Assembly (NCBI RefSeq): GCF_000576635.1
Contig: NZ_AVFL01000009.1
Span: 124,001-188,000 of the forward strand
From: Skermanella stibiiresistens SB22
Lineage (GTDB): Bacteria; Pseudomonadota; Alphaproteobacteria; Azospirillales; Azospirillaceae
Direction of reading: 5' to 3'
Length of the DNA: 64,000 bases
In this document: in pieces, positions 31,398 through 39,485 of the stretch
How positions within the stretch are numbered: position 1 is the stretch's first letter
Layout: each line of letters opens with the position of its first letter
The notes under the pieces: model-generated
What the model was told of the DNA's origin: nothing
The model's database searches: none
Seen by the model: the letters and a program-made list of their open reading frames with translations, nothing else
Translations under genes and position numbers: made by a program

Positions 31398-32078
31398 CTA
31401 GGCCGGAACGGCCTGGAGCCTGCGGGTGGCGGGCATGTCGCCGGACATCGACTGTTCCGGCGTGATGCCGTTGTTCATGGCCCAGATCGCCGCCTGGGTG
31501 CGGTTGTTGACATCGATCTTGCGCAGCAGGGTCTTGAGGTGGACCTTGACCGTCGCCTCGGTGATGCCGAGCTTGTTGGCGATCAGCTTATTGCTGGCGC
31601 CCATCACGAGATGCTGGAGGATCTCACGCTCGCGACCCGACAGGCCACGCCACGAACCCTGCGGAGCCGGAGCAGAGATCTGGGTCAGCAGCAGGGCTGC
31701 GAGGTTGGTCGGGAACACCTTCTCGCCGATGACGACGAGCTGGAGCGACTGGATCAGAGCCTCCGGGGATACGTCCTTCAACAGGTAACCGTCGGCGCCG
31801 GCGCCCATGGCGGCCTTGAGCCGGTCAGCGGAAAGTTCGGAGGCGAGGACGACGATCCTGGCATCGGGAAAGCCGGCGCGCAGCTGGGACAGGGTCTCGT
31901 CGGCATCGACGGGGTAGTCCACGATGACCAGCTTGGACTTGACGGACTCGGCTTCCACCGCCTGCTGGATCGAAGCGTACTCGCTGACGAGATGGAACGG
32001 GCTGTCAGCCAGCAGGTGCTTGATGCCTTCGCGGAACAGGCGATTCGGTTCGATCAGGATCGTGTCGTGTTCGGTCAT
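31398..32078 (-). CDS. NarL/LuxR-type response regulator with atypical receiver
   Basis: A 226-residue two-domain regulator. The receiver (1-125) keeps Asp54 (LVIVDYP) and the switch Lys in GYLLKDVSP, but the usual Asp-Asp pair that binds Mg2+ is Glu10-Pro11 (TILIEPNRLFREGI), so phosphorylation may be weak or absent. The output domain has a GerE helix-turn-helix: LSGREREILQHLVMGASNKL then ITEATVKVHLKTLLRKI. I chose the ATG at 32078 because GAGG is 9 nt upstream; the frame extends to 32168 without similarity. No histidine kinase is adjacent. A good sigma-70 promoter lies about 120 bp upstream. Confidence 0.9.
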   Translation of the reverse strand: MTEHDTILIEPNRLFREGIKHLLADSPFHLVSEYASIQQAVEAESVKSKLVIVDYPVDADETLSQLRAGFPDARIVVLASELSADRLKAAMGAGADGYLLKDVSPEALIQSLQLVVIGEKVFPTNLAALLLTQISAPAPQGSWRGLSGREREILQHLVMGASNKLIANKLGITEATVKVHLKTLLRKIDVNNRTQAAIWAMNNGITPEQSMSGDMPATRRLQAVPA

Positions 32079-32207
32079 CTGGAATTCCCTCAAATCAGCG
32101 CATTGGTGTGTCATAAGCGTATCGTTTCTTGCGATAAAGGAAGAAACGCCGCCATTGGAGGCATTCAAGTCCGCTCACTCCGAGGGGTCTCTACCTCTCT
32201 TGAGCGC

Positions 32208-32265
32208 ATAATGCTTGCTGCCTTTGCTGTGGTCAACATTTGTTTAACGGCTTTTTAACCGCTTT
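32208..32265 (-). promoter_or_regulatory. promoter of the response regulator with tandem upstream repeats
   Basis: On the minus strand TTGACC (32231-32236) and CATTAT (32208-32213) are separated by 17 nt, a fair sigma-70 promoter. Directly upstream lie two tandem 11-bp repeats of the form TTAACnGCTTT (32244-32265 on the plus strand), one helical turn apart, in the position of an activator site. The rest of 32079-32418 holds only the untranslated leader and some weak short inverted repeats. Confidence 0.5.
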
Positions 32266-32418
32266 TTCGGATAGACCTGCCCTCTCGTGTCTAAAACGGA
32301 GGGCCTAGTACTTTGGATGGGTCTAACTCCTAGGCAACGTCAAAACGCCCGCCGGCCCGGGGCCGCGGCATCCGATTCCCTCTAAAGGAGTGCCATGGAG
32401 CTTCCGAAGGCTCCGATT

Positions 32419-32529
32419 TCAGCCCATGCCAACCGACAGAAGCATGAACACCAAAATCGCGGTAATCGTCCCAGCCATCAAATAGACCGGCGGAAGACCA
32501 TCTTGGTTGCGATTTTTGTTGGTTTTCAT
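32419..32529 (-). CDS. 36-residue single-pass membrane peptide
   Basis: A short frame with ATG at 32529, preceded by GGAGGTCACG, a near-ideal ribosome binding site. The product has a polar, basic N-terminus (MKTNKNRNQDGLPPVY), one hydrophobic segment (LMAGTITAILVFMLLSVGMG) and ends there with TGA. The layout (positive inside, one segment) is typical of bacterial regulatory membrane peptides. A promoter with 17-nt spacing lies upstream. No family is recognised; the hydrophobic segment and strong start signal are what support it. Confidence 0.6.
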   Translation of the reverse strand: MKTNKNRNQDGLPPVYLMAGTITAILVFMLLSVGMG

Positions 32530-32550
32530 CGTGACCTCCAGAGTGTGGAA

Positions 32551-32610
32551 GTTGTGACACGTTGTGACTTATGGAAAATTTATCGTAGTCGCGGCTTATG
32601 TGGGAGCCAA
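32551..32610 (-). promoter_or_regulatory. promoter and repeat-bearing leader of the 36-residue peptide gene
   Basis: On the minus strand TTGGCT (32605-32610) and TACGAT (32582-32587) are 17 nt apart. The leader between this promoter and the ATG contains two exact copies of GTTGTGAC (plus-strand 32551-32558 and 32561-32568), spaced 10 bp, which could bind a protein or act in the mRNA leader. Confidence 0.4.
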
Positions 32611-32765
32611 GGAAAACCGCGATTTCGGTCAGCCAAACTGCCCGATTCGTCTGGTTCCGCATCCGGTAGGATAGCGGAACAAGGTTAACCTCAAGGCTGT
32701 TGCCGACACGGTTGACGAGGGCGCCTGGACGCTCCCGGCGACTCCAAACAGCCGGAGGCGACGTG

Positions 32766-33572
32766 ATGCCGATACCTGACTGGACACCCCTGCTCACCGT
32801 GATTCAGATGATTTCGGCGGTGGCCTCGTGGCATCCGGACGCGGCCTCGATCGATCGTAACGACGCCTTGTGCCTCGCGCGCAACATTTACTTCGAGGCC
32901 CGCGGGGAAAGCTCGCAAGGACAATACGCGGTCGCCGCCGTGACGATGAACAGGGTGCGCGAGCGGCGCTGGCCCGACGGCATCTGCGGTGTCGTCTATC
33001 AAAGCAAGCAGTTCTCCTGGACGATCACAAGGCCAGCCTCCCGCCCGACGCAAATCCAGGATCGCGTGGCTTGGGCGCGCGCGGCGGAGGTGGCGGTGCT
33101 GTCGCTGGTGGGGCTGGCACCCGATCACAGCCGGGGCGCCACCCACTACGTGGCGCCGAAACGGTTGCGGCGGATGCCGGTTTGGACGGCGGCGATGGAT
33201 GTCAGTCACAGGATCGACGGACATGTGTTCTTTTCCGAACGGCGTGGCAAACAAGGGCCGCGCAGGAACGCTCCCCGGTTGACCGTGGTGGCGGACGCGG
33301 GTGGTGGCATTGGGCTCGTGGTTCCCCCGACGCTGGTCGCCGAGATGAGGCGGTCGGTCGAATCCATCGGTGTCCCGGGAACGTGCGGCACGCTTCGCCT
33401 GCTGCCAACCGTCAATGTCGAGGCCGCGCTGCTGGACGAGCCGGACTTGGCGGGCGAAACGCGGCGGCGTCCGGTGAGGCGTTTCCCGGAGCCACAACCC
33501 TGGAGCATCGCGGCGGACGGCATGCTGGATCGCAGGATCAGGTCGGGCGCGCGGCGGGTTCGGGCGGCTTGA
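32766..33572 (+). CDS. cell wall hydrolase, SleB/CwlJ family
   Basis: A 268-residue protein with the Hydrolase_2 (SleB-like) domain at about 30-150: LCLARNIYFEARGESSQGQY, in which the first Glu is the lytic transglycosylase catalytic residue, then AVAAVTMNRV and VVYQSKQFSW. It should cleave peptidoglycan glycan strands. No clear signal peptide is visible, although residues 8-22 (PLLTVIQMISAVASW) are mildly hydrophobic. The C-terminal 110 residues are Arg/Pro-rich and without a recognised domain. ATG at 32766 is preceded by GGAGG at 7 nt; the upstream extension is rejected. Confidence 0.83.
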   Translation: MPIPDWTPLLTVIQMISAVASWHPDAASIDRNDALCLARNIYFEARGESSQGQYAVAAVTMNRVRERRWPDGICGVVYQSKQFSWTITRPASRPTQIQDRVAWARAAEVAVLSLVGLAPDHSRGATHYVAPKRLRRMPVWTAAMDVSHRIDGHVFFSERRGKQGPRRNAPRLTVVADAGGGIGLVVPPTLVAEMRRSVESIGVPGTCGTLRLLPTVNVEAALLDEPDLAGETRRRPVRRFPEPQPWSIAADGMLDRRIRSGARRVRAA

Positions 33573-33651
33573 TGTGACGGACTTGATGACCAGCACCAGC
33601 TTGGAAAATGCCCCAAAAGGTCATTGAAGGTCATCATCTTCGCGGCGCGGG

Positions 33652-34293
33652 TCATCGTAAGCCGTGATCCTCGCGGCGTTCGGGCCAGCGTTCCCGGGGC
33701 AGGATCTCGAAATCGGCGTCGAAGAAGCCGGTCGCTGGAGCGCGATCGAAAAGCTGCTTCCTCAGCGCGGGAGGCAGCCGTTCCATCGCGTCGAAGCAGC
33801 CCACGATCCGCTTTGCCTTCGCCTCCACAATCCCTTCCGGTTGCTCGGACACCCCAGACGGCGCCGCTGCGGCTGACGGATCGGAAGGAGGTTCGGAAGG
33901 CGGTTCGGGCTTGCGGGATTTGGCGCGTGGCGCGTTGAGGCCTCGGAACCGGGCGATCTGGTCCGCCGCCCGGAGGACGGCGGAGTGGTTGCCCTTTTCC
34001 AAGGCGTCGTACATCATCCGCTTCAGCACGGCGACGAGTTCGTCCAACTCCTCCTGTCGGCGCTGGTCCGCCTCGTCGATCAACTCGGTGACACGCGTGG
34101 CGACACGTTCATCCGCAATGAGACGCGACCCGGCCTGACGCGCGGTATCCCACGAATGGCCGGAGCGCCGCGCGGCTTCCGCGAGGTCGTGACCGGCGGC
34201 GACGAGACGGGCGAAAGCCTCGTGCGCGGGAGGCAGGGCGCATGGGAGCGCGTTAGCTGGTTTCGAGGCTGGGAGTGTGTTTGCTTCTGGCAT
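33652..34293 (-). CDS. hypothetical protein, terminase-small-subunit-like helix-turn-helix
   Basis: A 213-residue protein. Residues about 25-75 (EAFARLVAAGHDLAEAARRS then TARQAGSRLIADERVATRVT) resemble the DNA-binding region of phage terminase small subunits. A helical stretch follows (LDELVAVLKRMMYDALEKGN), then a Pro/Ser-rich linker and a C-terminal segment with ALRKQLFDRAPATGFFDAD. GGAGAT lies 9 nt upstream of the ATG at 34293. No large terminase, portal or capsid gene is nearby, so if phage-derived it is an orphan; a chromosomal DNA-binding protein is equally possible. Confidence 0.5.
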   Translation of the reverse strand: MPEANTLPASKPANALPCALPPAHEAFARLVAAGHDLAEAARRSGHSWDTARQAGSRLIADERVATRVTELIDEADQRRQEELDELVAVLKRMMYDALEKGNHSAVLRAADQIARFRGLNAPRAKSRKPEPPSEPPSDPSAAAAPSGVSEQPEGIVEAKAKRIVGCFDAMERLPPALRKQLFDRAPATGFFDADFEILPRERWPERREDHGLR

Positions 34294-34747
34294 GATGGGA
34301 TGATCTCCAGCGAGTCTGAATAGGCTTTTTATCTCATAAACCATAGGATTACAATCTATTTGGGTTTTCGTCGCGACTCATGAAGCTTGCAACAGGCACC
34401 CTACATGTAAAACGGGCGCAAAACACTGTTCATTTACAATACTGGATATGCTTAGTTTTCTCGTAGGTCGGCTAGAGCGAAGCAGCAGCCGACAGACAGG
34501 AGTTTTTGGAGTGATTTCGGCTGCCGCTTCGCTCTAGCCGACCTACACTAAAATGAATTTTTCTGTGAACCATACGATTTCGCAAAGCGAATGACTTGAT
34601 TTTGACCATAAATTTATTCATTGGGCGCCTAGGTCACATTGGCTGCCAGGAAGATCGAACCAAGATGTTCCGACCCCGCAAACACCCTTGTCACCCCCTC
34701 GAGAGTTAGTTAAGCTTCCTAACTGCTAGCGGAACATAGGGGATGGC
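34294..34747. other. AT-rich intergenic region with a REP-like palindrome
   Basis: A stretch of about 450 bp clearly poorer in GC than its surroundings. It holds the palindrome at 34463-34546 and otherwise no convincing gene; short frames here lack ribosome binding sites. It separates the terminase-like gene from the kinase operon and must contain the kinase promoter, which I cannot place. Confidence 0.5.
34463..34546. repeat. REP-like long palindrome (30-bp arms)
   Basis: Arms 34463-34492 and 34517-34546 (beginning GTAGGTCGGCTAGAGCGAAG) are reverse complements except for one pair, with a 24-nt spacer. The GTAGGTCGG...GCGAAGC core is like the dispersed REP/palindromic elements mobilised by RAYT transposases in proteobacteria. 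It is intergenic in an AT-rich gap. Confidence 0.6.
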
Positions 34748-35710
34748 GTGTTGAGGGACGGGGCTGTCATCGGAATCGATATCGGGGGGACCAAGACGCA
34801 TGTCGTCGTGGCGCGCGGCGGCGCGACGCTGGTCGATAGGACGATTCCCACGGTCGATTGGCGGGAGCGGGAAGCGGCGGCGGACGCGGCCAGCCTCGCC
34901 AGGCTGATCCAATCGATCGGCCCCGACGGATTGGAGCCGGCGGTCACCGTGATCGGCGCCCATGGCTGCGATCACGCCGAGGAATGCCTCGTGTTCCAAG
35001 GATTGGTCGCCACGCATCTGCCGGGCGCCGTGCTCGTGCTCAACGACAGCGAGTTGCTGCTGCCGGCCGCCGGACACGAGGCCGGCATCTCGGTGATCGC
35101 CGGGACCGGGTCGATCGCGGTCGCCCGGCTGCCGAATGGGACGATGCTGACTGCCGGGGGTTGGGGCTGGCTGCTGGGCGACGAGGGCAGCGCCAGCGGC
35201 TTGGTGCGGACCGCCGCACGCGCCGTGCGGGACGCCGCCGATCTGGGCCGGGCATCCGACGCGCTGGAGGCCAACCTGATGGCCTCGTTGGGGTTGAGCG
35301 ATCCGACGGCCTTGGGCAGGACGCTGTCGAACGAGGGGTCGGCGGCCCGGATCGGGCGCCACGTGCCGGCAGTGTTCGCCGCCGCCGAGTCCGGCTCCCT
35401 CCTGGCCAACAAGGTGATCATCGAAGGCGGCCGCGAGTTGGCGCGGCTGGTCGGACGGCTGGTGCGGCGGGGCGCCGAGGGTGGGCAGGTCGTCGCCGGT
35501 GGCGGCGTCATCGCGCGCCAGCCCGCCTTGATGGCCGCCTTCCAGGACGGTGTGCTGCTGGAGGCTCCAGGCTGGCGGGTCACGCTCCTGACGGCGCCGC
35601 CGGTGCTGGGCGCCATCCACTTGGCGGAGCGGCTGTCGAGGGGCGAGACGATCGGCCATTTGCCGCCACCGAGTTCCGGCGGCGATCGAGGTTACAGGAG
35701 GACCGGATGA
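34748..35710 (+). CDS. BadF/NAGK-family sugar kinase (N-acetylglucosamine kinase-like)
   Basis: A 320-residue ASKHA-fold kinase. The phosphate-1 loop [17 protein letters not shown] is at residues 9-25, phosphate-2 as [13 protein letters not shown] near 118 and the conserved [15 protein letters not shown] near 139, all typical of the BadF/BadG/BcrA and N-acetylglucosamine kinase group. It should phosphorylate an amino sugar or similar. The start is GTG at 34748 with GGGG a few bases upstream. Its stop overlaps the next ATG (ATGA), which places it first in a five-gene uptake and breakdown operon. Confidence 0.8.
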   Translation: MLRDGAVIGIDIGGTKTHVVVARGGATLVDRTIPTVDWREREAAADAASLARLIQSIGPDGLEPAVTVIGAHGCDHAEECLVFQGLVATHLPGAVLVLNDSELLLPAAGHEAGISVIAGTGSIAVARLPNGTMLTAGGWGWLLGDEGSASGLVRTAARAVRDAADLGRASDALEANLMASLGLSDPTALGRTLSNEGSAARIGRHVPAVFAAAESGSLLANKVIIEGGRELARLVGRLVRRGAEGGQVVAGGGVIARQPALMAAFQDGVLLEAPGWRVTLLTAPPVLGAIHLAERLSRGETIGHLPPPSSGGDRGYRRTG

Positions 35711-36618
35711 CCACCACCGCGGGAGAGGCAGGAGTGGGAAGGTCGGACGACGTCCGCGACAAACGGATCGTACCCCGGCGGAATTGGGGCGAGTGGATCC
35801 TCGCGGCGCTCCTGATGCTTGGGGTGGGCGGGTTCGCCCTCCTCGTCGCCAGCAGTCCCAACGTCGCGTGGAGCGCCATCGGCGAATACCTGTTCGATCC
35901 CACGATCATCGAGGGGATCAAGCTGACGCTGTTGTTCACCGTCCTGGCGATGGTGATCAGCATCGTGGCCGGCGTCGTGATCGCCATGATGCGGCTGTCG
36001 TCCAACCCCGTGCTGTCGGGTTTCGCCAGCGTCTATATCTGGTTCTTCCGGGGCACGCCGCTGCTGGTCCAGATCATCTTCTGGTTCAACATCCAGCTGT
36101 TCATTCCCAGCATCGACATCGGCCCGATCCATCTGGAGACCAACACGCTGATCTCCGCCTTCACGGCTGCGCTGCTGGCGCTGAGCCTGAACGAGACCGC
36201 CTACATGGCCGAGATCGTCCGAGGCGGCTTGCTGGCGGTGGACAAGGGACAGAGCGAGGCGGCGACCGCGCTTGGCTACACGCCGTTCCAGACGCTGACG
36301 CGCGTGGTGCTGCCCCAGGCGTTGCGGGTGATCATCCCGCCGGTCGGCAACCAGACCATCTCGATGCTCAAGACCACGTCGCTGGTCTCGGTCGTGGCGG
36401 CCCAGGATCTGCTGACCCGCGTCCAGAACATCTACGCCAAGAACTTCCTGATCATCGAACTGCTGCTGGTCGCCAGCATCTGGTACCTGGTCATGACCAC
36501 GGTCGCGTCGCTGGTCCAGGGCTGGATCGAACGCCGCTTGGGACAGTCGGAAAGCGAGCCGCCACGGCTGTGGCGCGCCTTCCGCCGGCTGTCCGCCGCC
36601 ATGGGGAGCAAGGGCTGA
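35707..36618 (+). CDS. ABC transporter permease, polar amino acid (HisM/GlnP) type
   Basis: A 303-residue permease with an N-terminal soluble stretch, then a membrane segment ([20 protein letters not shown]) before the usual HisM-type core. The EAA loop reads [20 protein letters not shown], the family signature of polar amino acid importers. It probably acts as a homodimer because no second permease is encoded. AGGAGG lies 5 nt before the ATG at 35707, inside the kinase 3' end. It overlaps the ATPase start by 1 bp (TGATG). Confidence 0.88.
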   Translation: MTTTAGEAGVGRSDDVRDKRIVPRRNWGEWILAALLMLGVGGFALLVASSPNVAWSAIGEYLFDPTIIEGIKLTLLFTVLAMVISIVAGVVIAMMRLSSNPVLSGFASVYIWFFRGTPLLVQIIFWFNIQLFIPSIDIGPIHLETNTLISAFTAALLALSLNETAYMAEIVRGGLLAVDKGQSEAATALGYTPFQTLTRVVLPQALRVIIPPVGNQTISMLKTTSLVSVVAAQDLLTRVQNIYAKNFLIIELLLVASIWYLVMTTVASLVQGWIERRLGQSESEPPRLWRAFRRLSAAMGSKG

Positions 36619-37433
36619 TGAGCGCCATGCCGACACCGGCGTCCACGCCGGAACCATCCCGTTCCAAAGCCGCCGGGCCGATGGTCGAGGCGATCGGGGT
36701 GCGCAAGAGCTTCGGCGCGGTCGAGGTGCTTTCCGGCATCGACATGACCATCCTGCCGCGCGAGGTGGTCTGTCTGCTGGGGCCATCCGGCAGCGGAAAA
36801 TCGACGCTGCTGCGCTGCATCAACCATCTGGAGAAGCTGAGCGGCGGCCGCATCCTGGTCGACGGCGAGCTGATCGGCTATCGCGAGCGGGGCGACCGCC
36901 TCCACGAGCTGGGCAGTGCCGAGCTGGCGCGCCAGCGGCGCGACATCGGGATGGTGTTCCAGCGCTTCAACCTGTTTCCCCATCTCGACGTGGTGGGAAA
37001 CATCACCCAGGCCCCCATGCTGATCAAGGGCGAGAGCCGCGCGGAGGCGACCCGGCGCGCCCACGAGCTGCTGGAGATCGTCGATCTGGCGGGTAAGGCC
37101 AACGCCTATCCGCACCAGCTTTCCGGCGGGCAGCAGCAGCGCGTCGCCATCGCGCGGGCGCTGGCCATGCGGCCCAAGCTGATGCTGTTCGACGAGCCGA
37201 CCTCCGCGCTGGACCCGGAACTGGTCGGCGAGGTGCTGGCGGTGATGAAGCGGCTGGCGTTGGAGGGCATGACCATGCTGGTCGTGACCCACGAGATGGG
37301 GTTCGCGCGCGAGGTCGCCGACCGCGTGATCTTCATGGACCGGGGCGTGGTGGTCGAGCAAGGGACCGCCGCCGACGTGATCGCGCGGCCCCGGCACGAC
37401 CGCACCAAGGCCTTTCTCAAGCGTGTCCTGTGA
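36618..37433 (+). CDS. ABC transporter ATP-binding protein, polar amino acid (GlnQ/HisP) type
   Basis: A 271-residue ATPase with Walker [15 protein letters not shown], signature [16 protein letters not shown], Walker [15 protein letters not shown] and the H-loop VVTHEMGF. The DPELVGEVL motif after Walker B is characteristic of the GlnQ/HisP branch. About 20 low-complexity residues precede the domain. It is translationally coupled to the permease and followed by the binding protein after 62 bp. Confidence 0.9.
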   Translation: MSAMPTPASTPEPSRSKAAGPMVEAIGVRKSFGAVEVLSGIDMTILPREVVCLLGPSGSGKSTLLRCINHLEKLSGGRILVDGELIGYRERGDRLHELGSAELARQRRDIGMVFQRFNLFPHLDVVGNITQAPMLIKGESRAEATRRAHELLEIVDLAGKANAYPHQLSGGQQQRVAIARALAMRPKLMLFDEPTSALDPELVGEVLAVMKRLALEGMTMLVVTHEMGFAREVADRVIFMDRGVVVEQGTAADVIARPRHDRTKAFLKRVL

Positions 37434-37495
37434 TGGCGGGTTTCGCCACGGTACGGCACGGCCTTTTCAAGAGTTCAAAACCGGAGGGACTAGGG

Positions 37496-38404
37496 ATGAG
37501 CAAGTTGGGGATGATCAAGTTCAGGACCCTGTTGTGCGCGGCGGCGGCGGCTTTCGTGTTCGCCAGCGGAATGGCGGCGCAAGCGGCGGAGGTTGACCAG
37601 AAGCTCCGCGCGATGCTGCCGGAGAAGATCCGCGCCGCCGGGGAGATCAAGGTCGGCACCGACCCGCAGCAGCCGCCCTACGACTTCTACGACGAGGACA
37701 ACAAGACCCTGATCGGTCTGGAGCAGGACTTGTCGAAGGAGATGGCCCAGCGGCTGGGCGTCAAGTTCACGTCGTTCCCGGCGCAGTTCGCCAGCATCAT
37801 CCCGGCGATCCAGGCCGGGCGCTTCGATCTTGGCATCTCGGCCTTCGGCGACTTCATGGAGCGCGAGAAGATCCTGGACGTGATCGATTACACCCTCGAA
37901 GGCACCGGCATGATCGTGCCGGAGGGCAACCCGCACAAGATCACCAAGCTGAGCGACGCCTGCGGACTACGCGCCGGCGCCGTCCAGGGCTCCATCCCGT
38001 TGCGGCTGTTGGACAAGCAGAAGGAGCTTTGCCCGGCGGACAAGCCGCTGGAGGTGATGCAGTTCCCGTCCAACGATCAGGCCAAGGTCGCCATGCGCAG
38101 CGGCCGGGTCGACGTGGCGATGGATACGGTCGGCGTCGCGGCCTACACGCTGGCCCATCAGCCGGCCACAGGCAAGAAGCTGGAACTGGTCGAGACCGCC
38201 AAATACGCGGTCGGCTATCAGGGCATCCTGGTCGGCAAGAACAATCCCGAACTGCGCGACGCCATCGCGGCGACCCTGCAAAGCATGATCGAGGATGGGT
38301 CCTATCAAAAGATCTTCGAGAAGTGGGGCCTGACCCAGAACATGGTCGAGAAGATCACCATCAACGACGCGGCGCGCTACGCCGATTACATGAAGCTCGA
38401 CTGA
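37496..38404 (+). CDS. periplasmic binding protein, polar amino acid family (SBP type 3)
   Basis: A 302-residue exported protein with a signal peptide (MSKLGMIKFRTLLCAAAAAF, cleavage likely at AQA-AEV). The mature domain has IKVGTDPQQPPYDFYDEDNK and LIGLEQDLSKEMAQRLGVKF, the standard ligand-binding start of SBP family 3. One of the usual motifs, GRFDLGISAFGDFMEREKIL, is present. GGAGGG lies 10 nt upstream of the ATG at 37496. In operons with sugar kinases and SIS proteins such binding proteins can serve glycated amino acids; the ligand here is unknown. Confidence 0.88.
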   Translation: MSKLGMIKFRTLLCAAAAAFVFASGMAAQAAEVDQKLRAMLPEKIRAAGEIKVGTDPQQPPYDFYDEDNKTLIGLEQDLSKEMAQRLGVKFTSFPAQFASIIPAIQAGRFDLGISAFGDFMEREKILDVIDYTLEGTGMIVPEGNPHKITKLSDACGLRAGAVQGSIPLRLLDKQKELCPADKPLEVMQFPSNDQAKVAMRSGRVDVAMDTVGVAAYTLAHQPATGKKLELVETAKYAVGYQGILVGKNNPELRDAIAATLQSMIEDGSYQKIFEKWGLTQNMVEKITINDAARYADYMKLD

Positions 38405-38438
38405 ACCTTATCTATCGAAAAGCACAGGCTCACTCTCG

Positions 38439-39461
38439 ATGACTGACAAGATACCCTACCGCGACGGCGTGGCCCTTCAACCAAAGTCGCTGGACACCAG
38501 CCGGGGCATCGTCACCGCCGCCTTGGACAAGGCCGACCTGAAGGCGTTCAAGCCGGGCGCCACCATCGCGGTGGCCGGCATCGGCGCCAGCCTCTACGCG
38601 GCGCAGGCGGCCACGGCCCAGATGCGGCTCCAGGGTCTCCGCGCGATGGCCTTCCCCGGCACCGAGCTTTACGATCCCCGGATCGACGTGGCCGACGTGT
38701 ATGTGGCCCTGTCCGCCTCGGGCCGGAGCGTCGAGCCGGCCAAAGCCATGGAAGCGCGGCCGAACGCCGTGACCTTCGGCATCGCCAAGGCGGCGGACAC
38801 TCCCCTCGCCAAGGTCGTCAAGACCATGATCGGCACCGGCAGCGGCGCCGACAGTGGGCCCAATACCACCAGCTATGTCGGCTCGCTCCAAGCACTGGGA
38901 TTGTTGGCCGATCGGATCGGGACGCCGTCGGGGGCCGATTGGACGGCGCTTCCGGGCAAGGTCGAGGAGGTTCTGGCCTTGGTGGTGGAACCGGTCCGGC
39001 GGGCGGCCGACCTGCTCACGGGGCGGACGTCGATCGATTGCGTCGGCGCCGGCCTGGCGTTCGGCACGGCGGGCTACGCGGCCTTGCTGATCCGCGAGGC
39101 GGTGCGGGCTCCCGCGCAGAACTGGGACACGCTGAACTTCCTGCACGGCCCGATGGAGCCGAACGACGGCGGCACCAGCGTGCTGCTGTTCGGCGACGGA
39201 CGCGAGGTGCCGCTGGCGCGCGATCTGGCGGGCTTCGGCATTCCCACCGTGCTGGTGACCTCGCGGACCGACCTGAAGGACGCCGCCAACCTGGTGGTGA
39301 TCACCGTTCCGGCGCTGGGCACGGGCTTGCCCGACGCCATCCTCCAGGCGCTGCCGGCGCAGTTGCTGACCGCCGACATGTCGGAAGCCGTCGGGCTGCC
39401 GGTCTGCGAGTTCCGCTATCGGCAGACCGACACCAAGCTGGCGGTGCCGGCGGCCGCGTGA
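38439..39461 (+). CDS. SIS-domain sugar-phosphate isomerase/deglycase-like protein
   Basis: A 340-residue protein with two SIS domains, the fold of GlmS isomerase, AgaS and the FrlB/FraB deglycases. VAGIGASLYAAQAATAQMRL is the first sugar-phosphate motif and VYVALSASGRSVEPAKAMEA the Ser-rich phosphate loop; the second domain includes VGAGLAFGTAGYAALLIREA. There is no glutaminase domain, so it acts on a preformed sugar phosphate. Encoded 34 bp after the binding protein, downstream of a kinase, it should isomerise or cleave the phosphorylated amino sugar or glycated amino acid. Confidence 0.82.
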   Translation: MTDKIPYRDGVALQPKSLDTSRGIVTAALDKADLKAFKPGATIAVAGIGASLYAAQAATAQMRLQGLRAMAFPGTELYDPRIDVADVYVALSASGRSVEPAKAMEARPNAVTFGIAKAADTPLAKVVKTMIGTGSGADSGPNTTSYVGSLQALGLLADRIGTPSGADWTALPGKVEEVLALVVEPVRRAADLLTGRTSIDCVGAGLAFGTAGYAALLIREAVRAPAQNWDTLNFLHGPMEPNDGGTSVLLFGDGREVPLARDLAGFGIPTVLVTSRTDLKDAANLVVITVPALGTGLPDAILQALPAQLLTADMSEAVGLPVCEFRYRQTDTKLAVPAAA

Positions 39462-39485
39462 TCGCTGGCGGTTGACGGCTGGCGG

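Noticed and set aside
32330-32797. 155-codon minus-strand frame overlapping the 36-residue gene
   Set aside because: It has no good start signal, and the short frame inside it carries a near-ideal ribosome binding site and a membrane helix.
33652-34293. Prophage boundary at the terminase-small-like gene
   Set aside because: No other phage genes, integrase, tRNA or att-like repeats were found within several kilobases.
34378-34464. 28-codon plus-strand frame in the AT-rich gap
   Set aside because: No ribosome binding site, no recognisable features, and it runs into the REP-like palindrome.
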